Assembly (NCBI RefSeq): GCF_035083965.1
Contig: NC_089722.1
Location: 41,124,197-41,188,196, forward strand
Source of the DNA: Branchiostoma lanceolatum
Lineage: Eukaryota; Chordata; Leptocardii; Amphioxiformes; Branchiostomatidae
Direction: 5' to 3'
Length of the DNA stretch: 64,000 nt
Below, piece after piece: positions 11,831 through 22,989 of the stretch (its first letter is position 1; every line of letters begins with the position of its first letter). Position numbers and translations under genes: made by a program. The notes under the pieces are model-generated. The model searched no databases, had not been told where the DNA came from, and was given only the letters and a program-made list of their open reading frames with translations.

Positions 11831-12822
11831 GCTGTTCACTGAGATTAAAAGATTTTTAAAAAAGCACAGAGATTCAGCGTTCCGGTCAGGGATTGGAATA
11901 CCACCTACATATGCAGGTTACTTTATCTATGTTGGTTGAAATTTACAATGTGTCTACTAAACCAGTACGAATTGTGAAAAGACAGTTACTAAAGTGGCAT
12001 TCAGTAGACTATGTTAAACAGCTCAAATTGAAACGAGGTTGATCATCATCGATTTCATTTATGATTGTATTTCGACTACAGCGTGTCATACTTTGCGTAA
12101 TTCAACACGTTTCATATAGATACCGATTAATCTTTTTTCTTTCATATTTGATATCCATTTTTTTCCGAAGGGAATAGGGGAATATGAATATATTTTGGCA
12201 ACTAATGGAGTTGAAATAGACCTTAAAAGATTCTTTTTTGAACCATTCAGTTGATATATTATGTTATATAAACCTATAAAGCTTTGCATTACTACAGAAG
12301 ACCAAAACCGCACCAACTCTATCCTTGGTTCTTGGACATTATCTTCTAATGTGATCTTGCTTAATTTTTGTCCTTGATGTATGGCATATGAAGAAAAAGA
12401 GGTAAAGATGAAATCAGAGGATTGGGACATGGGGGGAAACTTGTAACTGAGTAAGCTCACTCCCTTAAACTGTGCGTACCAAGGGTTGAACGTACACAGA
12501 CGTTATCCTCAGATTCTCCTAAAAATGAAGTTCCGCATAATTTGTTTGAGATCCAAGAACCATCAAATTACATAGGTGCGGCCGAAACATACAAAACTGG
12601 CAGTGTTTGTAATGAATGTACATATATATGTAGTTGGGGGCCATTCTGTATATTCCTTTGATAAGACTAGCCTCATATTCAGCATACACATGCATGTCAG
12701 AGCTCTTCAACTGCCATGTGATATAGCACTCATTGCCATAACTACCTGCACAATTTTTGATGTTGAATTAGCAACTTTCCATTGCAAGTCCTGTTACTTA
12801 CGAGAATTGTTTTTGTTTGCAG
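11831..12822. other. region upstream of the LRR receptor gene, nothing recognised
   Basis: Includes a minus-strand open frame of 124 codons (12086-12460) with no family signature that I know. A splice acceptor (TTTGTTTGCAG) ends at 12822, so this stretch is probably the intron before the coding exon of the LRR receptor gene. Confidence 0.45.
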
Positions 12823-12828
12823 GACGTC

Positions 12829-14955
12829 ATGAGAGGTACACTACACATGCTGATTTTCCTTCTCATTATACTGAAGGATGTAAAAAGCTGGTGGCTCATC
12901 CAGAGGTCAAAAGATGACTGCAAGAGTAAATGTAAACCCTTAGACTGCAAATGCGCCAAGATGGGCCTCACTAGCATCCCTCAGAACCTGCCAGCATCCA
13001 TCTATGGTTTGTGTTTGCCAGATAATCAGATTACATATTTAAGTCGCTCAGAGCTCATAAGGTATAGAGACCTGGAAATATTGGACCTATGTGGTAACCA
13101 GATCACTGTCATTCCACCCGGAGTACTTTCAAATCTAGCAAAGCTCACAGTGTTGCACCTATCCAAAAATCAAATAACTAACATTCGGCCTGGTCAAATC
13201 TCAAATTTATCTAGACTCTTCGATTTGCAATTATCCCAAAACAAAATAACTAGCATTGAAACCGGTTCATTCTCAAATCTACCAAATCTCAGCAGTCTGT
13301 TCCTAGATTTAAACCAGATAACTGAAATTCCACCAAGTACAATCTCAAATCTACCCAAGCTTAGCTGGCTGTTCCTAGACTCCAACAAAATAACTGAGAT
13401 TTCAGCAAGAGCATTCTCAAATCTACCACAACTCCGAAAGCTGCATCTGAACTCGAACCAGATATCTTTCCTTCCTCGGTCAGTATATAACATATTGGCA
13501 TCTATTTCCTATGTAAACATTTCCGACAACCCCTGGCAGTGTGACTGTAGGATGGCGCCCTTCGGGTTAAGCATGAATGGGTCTCGTTCGTTTGAAAACC
13601 AGATAGTTTGTTCCCAGCCTGCCATGTTCTCTGGACAAAAGCTTAAAGATATGAACCCTAAAGACCTAAACTGTTCACTGGCAACAACTTCCACAATGGC
13701 ACCATTCACCACACTGCCTGTTCATCCAAGTAAAATATCAACTGTGCCTCATGCTGGCCGATTGAAAAGTGGTACCAATTACTACGATATCACCGCTTTC
13801 CACACGTCTCGCTATCACCGGCACTTCAAGCAAAAGGATGTCTCTACAGCACGCCCTGTAGACACAACATTCACCACACTGCCTCTTGGTCCAAAACCAG
13901 AAAGCGACAATCCCCATGAATCTGATGTTACTAAGAGTCTTAGTTTCCCCCTAAACTGTACATTGGCAACAACTTCTACAATTATGGCATCATTAGCCAC
14001 ACTATCTGTCAATCTAAGTAAAATATCAACTGTGCCTGTTGCTGCTCAATCGGAAAGTTCTAACAGCTCCACTAACCACACCTTTCGCTCCAAATTAAAT
14101 GCTGACTCAACAGCACGCCCTGTAGGCACAACATTCACCACACTGTCCGTCGATCAAAGTACTCTAGAAAGCCATGATTCCCATGAACCTGATTCCAGTC
14201 TTCCCCTACCCGTTCTCATTGGCTCTGTCTGCGGTCCAATAGTTGGTGTTCTCCTGATTGGCACAATAATTCTCACAACTTGGCACAAGAGGAGGAACGA
14301 AAATCCTCCTTCAGGTCCAAGTCCCAAAATTGTTTTGGATGATGGCAGTCCAGCTGCCTTACAGCCAAATCATTTTAACGAAAATGTACAAACATTAAAG
14401 AACGGAACCCAAACATCTGAAGCTGTGGGTCCAGCCAAACGTATAGACAGAAATATTGGTTTGACTGAAAGTGTTAGCAGCAAAAGTACCACAACAACTA
14501 CTGTTACTGTAACGACAAGTGATCATTATTACCTGTATAAATACATGGATACGCAAAATCATCAGACAGGACAGGTTCAGTCTCAGGCCATCAATGAATC
14601 CAACACAAACACCACTAATGGCACTGACCAGACAGGGCAGGGTCACACTGAGGACACTGCTCATTCTTTGGATGTTAGGAATCTATCGCGCAATGCTCTG
14701 TTAGCTGCATTACAGTCAAATCCTATGTATGTAGACGTGAAAACACCACCAAATGACCCACCCTTTACTGAAATAACCAGTGGTTATGATGAGACAGGGC
14801 AGGGTGACGATCAGGCCATCACTGACCCCAAAACAAGCAGTACAGCTACTGTATATGCAGTTACCAGTGACCATCACTGCACGAAATGGCCTCGTTTCCC
14901 GGCGTATACGTACCGGTATTTTTCTGTATTTTTGTCGGATACTGACGGATACTGA
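12829..14955 (+). CDS. LRR single-pass membrane receptor, tail interrupted by transposon
   Basis: The start is the ATG at 12829, six bases after a splice acceptor (TTTGTTTGCAG). In order: signal peptide (MRGTLHMLIFLLIILKDVKS), LRR N-cap cysteines (CKSKCKPLDCKC, residue ~31 on), about seven LRRs with 'NQIT' asparagine ladders (to ~residue 235), an LRR C-cap (NPWQCDCRM to DLNC), a Ser/Thr-rich stalk with repeated 'STARPV/TTFTTL' phrases, a membrane helix (~460-485, VLIGSVCGPIVGVLLIGTI) with a following KRR stop-transfer, and a cytoplasmic tail with 'DQTGQG' repeats. A CACTA-like element starts at 14875, so the last 27 codons before the stop at 14955 come from the transposon. The true tail continues at 19910 in the same frame. 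A function in recognition or adhesion is inferred from the architecture only. Confidence 0.88.
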   Translation: MRGTLHMLIFLLIILKDVKSWWLIQRSKDDCKSKCKPLDCKCAKMGLTSIPQNLPASIYGLCLPDNQITYLSRSELIRYRDLEILDLCGNQITVIPPGVLSNLAKLTVLHLSKNQITNIRPGQISNLSRLFDLQLSQNKITSIETGSFSNLPNLSSLFLDLNQITEIPPSTISNLPKLSWLFLDSNKITEISARAFSNLPQLRKLHLNSNQISFLPRSVYNILASISYVNISDNPWQCDCRMAPFGLSMNGSRSFENQIVCSQPAMFSGQKLKDMNPKDLNCSLATTSTMAPFTTLPVHPSKISTVPHAGRLKSGTNYYDITAFHTSRYHRHFKQKDVSTARPVDTTFTTLPLGPKPESDNPHESDVTKSLSFPLNCTLATTSTIMASLATLSVNLSKISTVPVAAQSESSNSSTNHTFRSKLNADSTARPVGTTFTTLSVDQSTLESHDSHEPDSSLPLPVLIGSVCGPIVGVLLIGTIILTTWHKRRNENPPSGPSPKIVLDDGSPAALQPNHFNENVQTLKNGTQTSEAVGPAKRIDRNIGLTESVSSKSTTTTTVTVTTSDHYYLYKYMDTQNHQTGQVQSQAINESNTNTTNGTDQTGQGHTEDTAHSLDVRNLSRNALLAALQSNPMYVDVKTPPNDPPFTEITSGYDETGQGDDQAITDPKTSSTATVYAVTSDHHCTKWPRFPAYTYRYFSVFLSDTDGY

Positions 14956-15650
14956 CGGATACAGGCGGATTCGTGTAAGATATCCGACAATTTCCGCACC
15001 GGTATATGGAATATTTCCGGAAGAATCCGAAAGTAAGGTATATTCGACGAATACGGAGCCGTACACAGCACGGAAATGCCACCGATCCTGACGGATACGA
15101 ACAGGAAATTTTCTGTATTTTTGGCGGATACTGACGGATACAGGCGGATCCAACCTGACGGATCCGACTAAATGCGCACTGGGATATGGAATATTTCCGG
15201 AAGAATCCGAAAGTAAGGTATTTTCGACGAATACGGAGCCGTACACTGTACGGAAATGCCACAGATCCTGACGGATGCGTACATGGATTTTTCTGTATTT
15301 TTGGCGGATACTGACGGATACTGACGAATCCAACCTAACGGATCCGAAAATTTCCGCACCGGGATCGGGAATATTTCCGGAGGAATCCGAAAATGAGGTA
15401 TTTTCGACGGATACGGAGCCGTACACTGTACGGAAATGCCAGAGATCCTGGCGGATACGTACAGGAAGTTTTCTGTATTTTTTAAAAGAAAATTGCGGAT
15501 ACTGACGGATACAAGCGGACTGTGATCCGGAACCTCAGATCCGGAGGAATACAAAAATAGGAATTTTCGACGGATATGGGGCCGTACATTGCACGAAATT
15601 GCCCAAGATCCTGACAGATACGTACAGTATGTATTTGCCACGGATACAGA
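14890..15650 (+). repeat. left subterminal repeat array of the CACTA-like element
   Basis: Four to five units of about 180 bp are built from 'GGATACTGACGGATAC', 'ATATTTCCGGAAGAATCCGA', 'TTCGACGAATACGGAGCC' and 'GTACACTGTACGGAAATGCC'. The last phrase resembles the terminal repeat itself. Open frames through it on both strands are repeat artefacts. Confidence 0.8.
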
Positions 15651-15754
15651 CTGATCCAACATACAGACTTTCTACAATCTTTGACATCTTGTGACTCTGA
15701 ATATGTTTGTATTTGCCACGAATATGTACAAATCAAACACACAAAGTTTGATAG

Positions 15755-17265
15755 AATGGTTGATTATCTTCGCCGAGTACTTGTACTCGGGGAAGATTAT
15801 GTTTTCGGTTGAAAAATCTGTTAGGTGGGTCTGAATGTATGTCAGGAGCATAACTCAAGAAAGCTTCAATGAATCTTTATAATTTTTGGTAGGTGTGTAG
15901 TGGTTGTGCAAAGGAAGGTCAAGTTCGAAAATGGTTCACCTTGCGTTTTTCAACAGTACTGCAGCGTACTTTGCATTTTTTTGTGTTTGTATGTAGGCAA
16001 AAAAAGTGACGGAAACATTGATGGATCTTCATGATTTTTTGCAGGTGTGTAGATGTTGTAGAAACGGGGGTCAAGTTCAAAAATGGTTCCCCTGGTATTT
16101 TCCGTCGGTACTGCAGCGGGCTATGTGTGGATGTGTATTTGTATGTCGCCAGCATAACTCGAGAAGCTGTTGATGGATCTGTATGATATTTAGTGGATAG
16201 GTAGGGTTTACAGAAAGGAAGGTCAAGTTCGATAATGGGTCTTCTAGCGGGTACCTAAGGTACTGCAGCGGAGCTTCAAAATGTAGGGGCATATTTTCTG
16301 AAAGTGCTATGGTCATGATTTTTGTGTGGTAGATAGTTCATGCCACAGAAAGTAAGTTCTGTAAATTTGGGCCCCCTAGCGGCTTGTTAAGAACTGCAGT
16401 GGGTGTTTTTGTTTTGACATTCGGACATGAATAACTTGAGAAGGGGTTGACAGATCGTCGTGATGTTTGGTATGAAGAGAGCTCAGATGGTGCTATACAT
16501 AATCAATGATTAATTATACAAATCAGGAGCTAATTGGCATAATTAGTAAGGAAAGTTTGCTGCATTTCATATTGGGACTCTGAAACATGTGACGGTTTCC
16601 CCGAAAACAGGTCTTACAAACAGATGGCCTGGGAAAGTAGGTCAAATAAACAAATAGAGCACAGCACTGCTCTCCAAGCAGAGGTGTGGGTCCGGCTGTT
16701 TTTTCACACGTTTAGTTTAGGCATGTTTGTCCAAAGCACGTTGGCGACATAACGAAAAGGGGACAAAATAGAAAGCCCGAAAAAACACCTAAAAACATGT
16801 CAAAACACGGCTCTGCTTGGAGAGTACATTGCTCCAAAACTGCACCACTGCTAGGTACGGTAAAGTCACATTTACTATGTCTTTCAAAATGTGTATGATA
16901 TGGAATAAAAATGTATTCTATTCTGATTCATATATATTGACTGCACCATTTCATCGTCACATTCAACTTATGACACTGCAATTTCAAACCTTTGTGGGCC
17001 CATAATTTCAACATACTCATTTTTTTCATGACCAGTTTTTTTTACATATATCAGCACACAAGACACTTACATTGTACACTAGTCCTGTACCACCAAATGA
17101 TTTTTAACCCTATCTCCACCCCCCCTCAAAACTTACAAACAGCACATGGTGTATGATCAAATTTTCAGGGGGTGATATCAAAGCATGTAAATATGAATCA
17201 CTATCCATAATAAGCCTTGATTATTTGGCGAAGATAATGTGTTCGAGGAACTCTAGTTATTCATA
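15755..17265 (+). mobile_element. nested interspersed repeat inside the CACTA-like element
   Basis: Begins near 'TATCTTCGCCGAGTACTTG' and ends near 'TTGGCGAAGATAATGTG', which are partly complementary. The interior matches 2490-4400 ('ATAACTCGAGAAGCTGTTGA', 'AAGGTCAAGTTCGA', 'GTACTGCAGCGG'). It has no coding sequence. It carries a further small inverted-repeat element at 16670-16824. Confidence 0.6.
16670..16824. mobile_element. small foldback element (CTCTCCAAGCAGAG ends)
   Basis: Terminal inverted repeats CTCTCCAAGCAGAG and CTCTGCTTGGAGAG enclose about 155 bp. The same ends and the subterminal 'GTGGGTCCGGC' occur in the larger element at 23341-23654, so both belong to one family. I see no clear target duplication. 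Confidence 0.65.
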
Positions 17266-18034
17266 AATACGCGTGCATTCTTAATTTAACGAATTATCAT
17301 TCAATGACAGGACGTTTTGGGAAAGCCTGAATGTAACATCATTTCATATTTCAACATATATGCATTTCTAAGTTCAAAAACTATCAAATACAATACGGAA
17401 GTTTTATGTGGCTAAATAATCCATTTCGTTGAAGACAGGCCGAGGGACATCCGCATACTCAAAGCACCTCTGCATATGCAGGTTAATGTCGGTAAATTGG
17501 GGTTATGTAAGCACAATTGTTATAAAATGTATTACAATTAACAACCATCACATCATGGTGGTAATATTTACTCCCGTATAGTGCACTTGGACCAAAAATT
17601 TCTACATGTTCTACATATTCTACTAAAGTAATGAAAGCCTTATTTGTGGCCAGTTCTTCGTCTAAAAGATATCAGATACAAATAATTTCAAATACAGAGG
17701 TTGAAAATAGAAACTTCAAAGTAACATTATACTGTCTGAAAAACTCCCATGATGACACGCCACATTTTACACGTAAGAAGTATATGCCGTGGAACTGCAT
17801 GTGTATAATCGTCCTCTCCCCATTCTATGACTACATCTGAGTTCACTTCTTCCATGCACTCTTGGTAAGGTACAGGCAAGGCTGATTTCTTCTGTATCTA
17901 GCATGTTGGACTCAGCTTGGAGTTCATCTTGTGATGAACCAGTTCCTATATGATAAAACCAAATGATGAATAAATATCAATTCACATACTTAGTATTTAA
18001 GTAACATGTCACATGATTTTGACATAACTGTGAT

Positions 18035-18067
18035 CAAGGAGGTTATATAGACTATATAACCTCCTTG
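18035..18067. mobile_element. 33-bp micro-palindrome with 7-bp target duplication
   Basis: A palindrome of two CAAGGAGGTTATATAG arms joined at a single base. It is flanked by CTGTGAT at 18028-18034 and 18068-18074, a perfect 7-bp direct repeat. It belongs to the family concentrated at 37-42 kb. Confidence 0.8.
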
Positions 18068-19089
18068 CTGTGATGGGCTTCGTTTCATCACAGCAGCTAA
18101 CAAAAAACAAGGGACAATGGGTATCCATCATGCCTGTCTCAGCTAACATTGAAGTGTACCGATGATGGACTTAAGCCTTACCGAAGGAGCCTGAGGTACT
18201 CTGAGCATCTGACAGCTGATTGCTTTGTTCCAAGCCAAGCTAAGGTCCTCACAACATGTGCTGCATTTGTGAAGGAAGTATCTGCCGATGCTGTATAGGA
18301 TATATATAAAGGGAATCAATGACAAATATTAAACATATCACATAATCACATTTGTAAAAAATGAATCTGGCATCGTTTAATTGAATACGTAAAACTTACA
18401 TTCATAACTTGAATATGATATTGATCAAACATGCACAGCTACAACTTAATGCAATAATCACTGAAACACACTACTACCTCCACATAAGTTCCAGCTCACT
18501 ATCCACAAACTGTGGGACCTTTGTGGGACAAATACTGATGACATTCTCTTCCGTTACAGGATATCTTTAATTATCTTTCCCTCAACCGCTTGCTATGTTG
18601 TATCTGAAACGTTAACCAGACACAAATGTCTGTTGACCATTGGCAAGAACGAACAAATTGAAAGCTATAAATTTCCTAGATCCTAACGGTGTAGAAGTGC
18701 AGGTCGACTGGACAATTCTTAATGTCATGCAAATGCGATGATATGTCAAGCCACAATAGGAGGATAACTGACGTTCAAACTAGTTAGAAACAGGAATTTT
18801 CCAATTTGTACTTACCAAAGGGCAGTCTCTCTAAATGATGAATCGACTCCCTACCAACTTTACAAGGGGGAGGGGGGCGACGAATATTGCATGCACGAAG
18901 AAGACTACTTCGCAATGCCGCGCGTTTGAGTTTACACCGAATCCCCTTCGACTCTCAAGTCACTAAAAATCACTGGTCGACCATGGTAGACTCTGACGAT
19001 GCCATGTTAAGCACAGAGAGTGATGAAACGCCGTTCTTGTCTCCGTGCTGTTCACCGACAAAACCGTTTCTCGCGCCTGACGTCATGAC

Positions 19090-19889
19090 ACGCAGTGTCT
19101 TGTGGGAGATTGGACACGAATCCGTATTCCGGAAACGTCAGGATTCGTCGGAATTGTTGGATCTGAGGTGCATCGGATCCAATCGGAAACGTTCCGTATC
19201 TGCTATGATGCACGATTGCGGATCCGCTGGATTTTTCAGGATCTGAGATCATGCCGTGCAGTGTGTATTTGTTGGTTAGGATCCGAAGCAACTACCGACA
19301 AACAAACAATCCGATTAATATCTCTGCCATATTGACAAATATCTGAAAACGAAGAATCCGCGCAAATATCCTCAGGTATCCGAGGCGCATCACGGATCCA
19401 GACGTATACGGCGTCGGAATTGCCGGATCTGAGCTGTACCTGGTATTTGTCTGAATTTGCTCGGAAACGTTCCGTATCTGTACCCGAAACGTATGAAGGA
19501 TCCAGACGTATACGGCGCCGGAATTGTCGGATCTGAGGTGCATCGGATTCAATCGGAAACGTTCCGTGTCTGCTATAATGCGCAATTCCGGATCTGCTGG
19601 ATTCGTCAGGAAATGAGATCATGCCGTGCCGTGTGTATTTATTCGTCAGGATCCGAAACAACTACCGACATACAAACAATCCGAACATTCCAAATATTAA
19701 AAAAACGAGGGATCCGCACAAATATTTTCGGGTATCCGAGGCGCATCACGGATCCTGAGGAATACGGCGTCGGAATTGGTCGGATCTGCGGGCACCTGAG
19801 TATCCGAGCAGTGAACTGGGATTTTTCCGGATTCGCTCGGAAACGCCATGAGGCCCGATTCCGGATACGTCGGATCCGTCAGGATACGT
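19090..19889 (+). repeat. right subterminal repeat array of the CACTA-like element
   Basis: Repeated phrases 'CGGAATTGTCGGATCTGAGG', 'TGCATCGGATCCAATCGG', 'AAACGTTCCGTATCTGC' and 'GATCATGCCGTGC' recur three to four times with a spacing of about 400 bp. Translations over it are not genes. Confidence 0.75.
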
Positions 19890-19909
19890 GGCCATTTCGT
19901 GCAGTGCAT

Positions 19910-20143
19910 GATCAGACAGGGCAGGGCCAGTCTCCGGCTACCACTGATGAATTTGGTGATAGATATCTTCAATACAACACAGAGGTGGCCGCCTCAGAGC
20001 CTAATCCTGTGTACAAATGTAGAAATGATCAGACAGGGCAGGGCCAGTCCCAGGCTATCAATGTTGAATCGCCTGATAGTAAAAATCTCATATACAACAC
20101 AGAGCAAGCTTCCTCGGAGCAGAGCCATGTGTACACAGCGTAA
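19910..20143 (+). CDS. displaced 3' end of the LRR receptor tail
   Basis: Starts directly after the right CAT duplication and encodes 77 residues plus a TAA. It is in the same codon phase as the receptor frame at 12829: CAT at 14872-14874 is exactly one codon. It holds two further 'NDQTGQGQS' tail repeats, each followed by a YNTE phrase and a tyrosine motif (NPVY, SHVY), like the NPMY motif before the insertion. Joined to 12829-14874, the receptor would be 759 residues. Whether the present locus makes that form depends on excision or on splicing out the element. Spaced tyrosines in a cytoplasmic tail could be phosphorylation docking sites; that is inference. Confidence 0.8.
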   Translation, partial: DQTGQGQSPATTDEFGDRYLQYNTEVAASEPNPVYKCRNDQTGQGQSQAINVESPDSKNLIYNTEQASSEQSHVYTA

Positions 20144-20420
20144 AAATGATCAGAAAGAGTAGGCTCAGACTCAGAATAACATTGATGAACTGTTGGATGG
20201 AAGAAATCTAATCTAAACCACAGGGCCAGCATTGGAGTAGAACAGCACATGTGTACACCATAGGCCCAGCATAGTAGTAATAGTAATAGTAATAGTAGTA
20301 GTAGTAGTAGTACAGCACATGTGTACAAATGTGTAAAAACGGCACCAGGTCCTTATGATAATGATTATGAACCCAGCCTATGAATGTGCAGGTCCAGACA
20401 ACTGATGAAAACAAGACCCT
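20144..20420 (+). repeat. decayed tail repeats and (TAG)n microsatellite
   Basis: After the stop, the sequence still resembles degraded tail units: 'AATGATCAGAAAGAGTAGGC' then 'GGAAGAAATCTAATCTAAACC' mirror the NDQTGQG...NLIYNT unit with stops. A TAG/TAA-rich microsatellite occupies about 20271-20310, with 'ACAGCACATGTGTACA' on both sides. This suggests that the tail repeat expanded and then lost its distal units. Confidence 0.6.
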
Positions 20421-20475
20421 TAGACCACTTGAAAGAAATACTGTTCCGCCGATAGGTGGGAATTTTCCGGTACAC

Positions 20476-20503
20476 CAAGGAGGTTAAAATATTGACCTCC
20501 TTG
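20476..20503. mobile_element. 28-bp micro-palindrome (degraded flank repeat)
   Basis: CAAGGAGGTTAAAA and TATTGACCTCCTTG arms. The flanks GGTACAC and AGTACAT match at 5 of 7 positions, so the target duplication is decayed. Confidence 0.6.
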
Positions 20504-21659
20504 AGTACATTCACTCCTCAAAAGTCTTGTTAGCTGCATTCACATCCTCTTCTGTGTAAATTTCACACTGGTCACAAAAGAACACAAAACTGAAAGATGC
20601 CGGTGTAAGAGACTTTGCTAAACGTGGCCCTTAATTAGAACAACCAACAAAACCAGATCTCCACCCCACTCCCCTCACCCTGTATAGGTGCTGATACCAG
20701 ATGATGGCCTTGAAGTTCTTCAGGACAACACAAATCATGACTTGAAATAACATGATACTGGCTGTCCAATGCAGATTCAAAAAATCTTATACTTATCATT
20801 TATCATGTTTTATCAAATCTATGATAAAATGCAATCAACTACAAAAAAGTCTGTCATTATAGATCAAATGTACATACATGTACTATCTTACCAGCAAAAG
20901 GAAATTACATTTGACTATGTTTGAGTATAATAACTTTATTGCACAAGAATTGTTATATACATAAAGTAGTAAATCACATGTACCATCTGCTGTTTGTGGA
21001 GTATTTCATGGACTAGTCATTATACAACTGATTTATTGGTAGAACTATTTGCAGCTATCAGGTGAATTGTGAGCTCATATTCTTATCATCATTTTCAATC
21101 GATTAATCGAGATCTTTGATACGTTAAAAAAGCTAATGCTGTAGTCAGTAATTATCGTGGTAGAAGCCTTAGCCTTATAGAATTATATTGTTAAAGGAAA
21201 CATTGCGAAAAACATCAATGAGTGTATGCGAGAGGAGGTGAAGCTAAATATGTTATGGTTAAGGGATTCCGATCCGGCAAAACTGATGTTTCTATCAGTA
21301 GAAATAGATTATTTTAATGACTTTTTTTACTAATATCGAGGTTAGAGAGGCTGACGACAGATATCTACGTACCCTGATATGGATGATAAATACTAAATAT
21401 CAAGTAATTGTATGTTATTGTTTAGATTTCCAAGAATACAAAAAGGTGTGTTACATTTAAGGTTTTAATATATCATCATCTAGGACGTGTGACGTTAAAG
21501 GTTTCTTTATGCAGTATAGGAAAAAAAAATTCAGGTTTCATTATCTAAAGTACAGCTATGTGGGCGTAGGCCTACGGAATCTGGCCTAAGGCGCTGCCCC
21601 ATATTACATATGGTGTGGGAATGACTTTAAGTTTACTTTTAAATCTTGAAATCTTGCTA
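20504..21659. other. intergenic, nothing recognised
   Basis: AT-rich sequence without recognisable exons, RNA genes or transposon ends. A short TA microsatellite follows at about 21700-21722. Confidence 0.5.
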
Positions 21660-21929
21660 TGGTACTGTACTGTATCAATACATACTGTGTGTATTAATGT
21701 ATATATATATATATATATATATGTATACATTATATAACACTGTAAAATACATGTTGCTTTTAACAGATTACTATATATATATTGTACTTTATTACTATAT
21801 TGTTCGTATTAATAAATATATATATACCTATACATGTAAAATACATGCTGCTTTTCATTAACAACAGAAGGAACTTGTATAAACCTTAAGACATTAAGTC
21901 ACACCTGTCATGTATAAAGAAGTTCTTAC

Positions 21930-21976
21930 CACCTCCTTTTCCTCCACCTGGTCACTCCAGTGTGCTGAGATTCAAT
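21930..21976 (-). pseudogene. decayed copy of TCHP exon 5 (copy B)
   Basis: The acceptor (CTTAG) and donor region are retained, but the copy is 47 bp instead of 69, a 22-bp internal deletion that shifts the frame. It is clearly inactive. Confidence 0.8.
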
Positions 21977-22989
21977 CTAAGACACCAGGAGAAATCTTAA
22001 GACTTTTGATGTTTGATCAACTGTACTGCATCCGTCAGAAATTTCACAATGAATTCTGCTGCTTAAAAGGATGTGTACCCAACCAATTTCTAATGAATTT
22101 CGTCTTTTTTAGAAGCATAACAATAAGTAAGTTTATTGATTCGATCATTCATAAATCACTAAAATACATGGCAGCGTCCTCAGAAGAGGATGCTTAATTG
22201 CGTACATTAGGCGTATTACATGTAACAATATCTAACTTAAATCTAAACAACTAGTACTATTGAAAATCTAGAGACATGAAAAAGGTAAGTATTGTACGAG
22301 GAATTAGAAACCAAATACAGAAATTCTCATTGTACAAATGATAAAAGAAGAAACAGGGTTTATCATCAAACTGTAAACTAGATAAATCAACGTCGGGAGA
22401 TTTTATCAGGTGTATGTATTCAATAGATGAGTAAAGTATGGAATGGGACTGTTTTTATAGCGATTTGTTTTTGCCAAAGGGATACAAAGTTGGTGGGCGT
22501 CTTTTAGATTTCTAGCGTGGATTTCCAATCGGGTTGGGGGTAACCAACTCCTGAAGGTAGGATTTCGAAGTAAAGATTTGGCAAACCGAAGGCTAAGGTT
22601 TTTCCTCCTGTTTTCCAAGGAGGGGAGACATAAAAGTGTTAGGGCTTCGTTATAACATATATATTGTCAATAATGCTGACAACACAATAAAACGGCAACT
22701 TAAAAAGCACATAAAACTGACTGCTGTTTCTTTTTTGTCCATTTCAAAGCAGCACGTTCAATTTTTTGTAGAAATATAAGGAACAAAGTATGAAGATCGA
22801 CTTGAAATGAAACAAAACTAAAAATAACAGACACCCAGTTTCTTATGTCTCTGATTTCGAGCTAACTTATTGTCTCTAGTCCACACAAGTCTATTTGAAG
22901 TTTGTATAAGACCTTTAAATTTATTGCTGGGTGCTTAGGTTAGCATGAGAAATGTGATCCACATCATTGCAATACTATATACAGACGGT

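Larger units (their letters stand above)
14875..19906 (+). mobile_element. CACTA/EnSpm-like transposon, 5,032 bp, no transposase seen
   Basis: It has perfect 17-bp terminal inverted repeats, CACTGCACGAAATGGCC at 14875-14891 and its complement at 19890-19906. The flanks are a 3-bp duplication, CAT, at 14872-14874 and 19907-19909. CACTR termini, a 3-bp target duplication and long subterminal repeat arrays are the known hallmarks of CACTA (EnSpm) elements. Removing the element and one CAT restores an open frame, which confirms both boundaries. No transposase frame is visible, so it is a non-autonomous or internally replaced copy. It carries nested insertions at 15755-17265, 16670-16824 and 18035-18067. 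Confidence 0.85.

Noticed and set aside
12086..12460. 124-codon minus-strand frame as a possible gene
   Set aside because: No recognisable family or domain, AT-rich, no supporting splice or promoter context, and the length is plausible by chance.
14716..15426. 236-codon minus-strand frame and related frames
   Set aside because: They run through the tandem subterminal repeats of the CACTA-like element, in several frames at once.
18035..18067. Rho-independent terminator-like hairpins (this and the similar palindromes)
   Set aside because: The genome is eukaryotic; the 7-bp flanking repeats show they are mobile-element products.
19457..19909. Coding sequence upstream of the receptor tail fragment in the same frame
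   Set aside because: It is transposon subterminal repeat sequence that happens to be open; real tail coding begins at 19910 after the CAT duplication.
20029..20328. Leu-rich minus-strand membrane protein
   Set aside because: The hydrophobic run is antisense of the TAG/TAA microsatellite and the remainder is antisense of the receptor tail.
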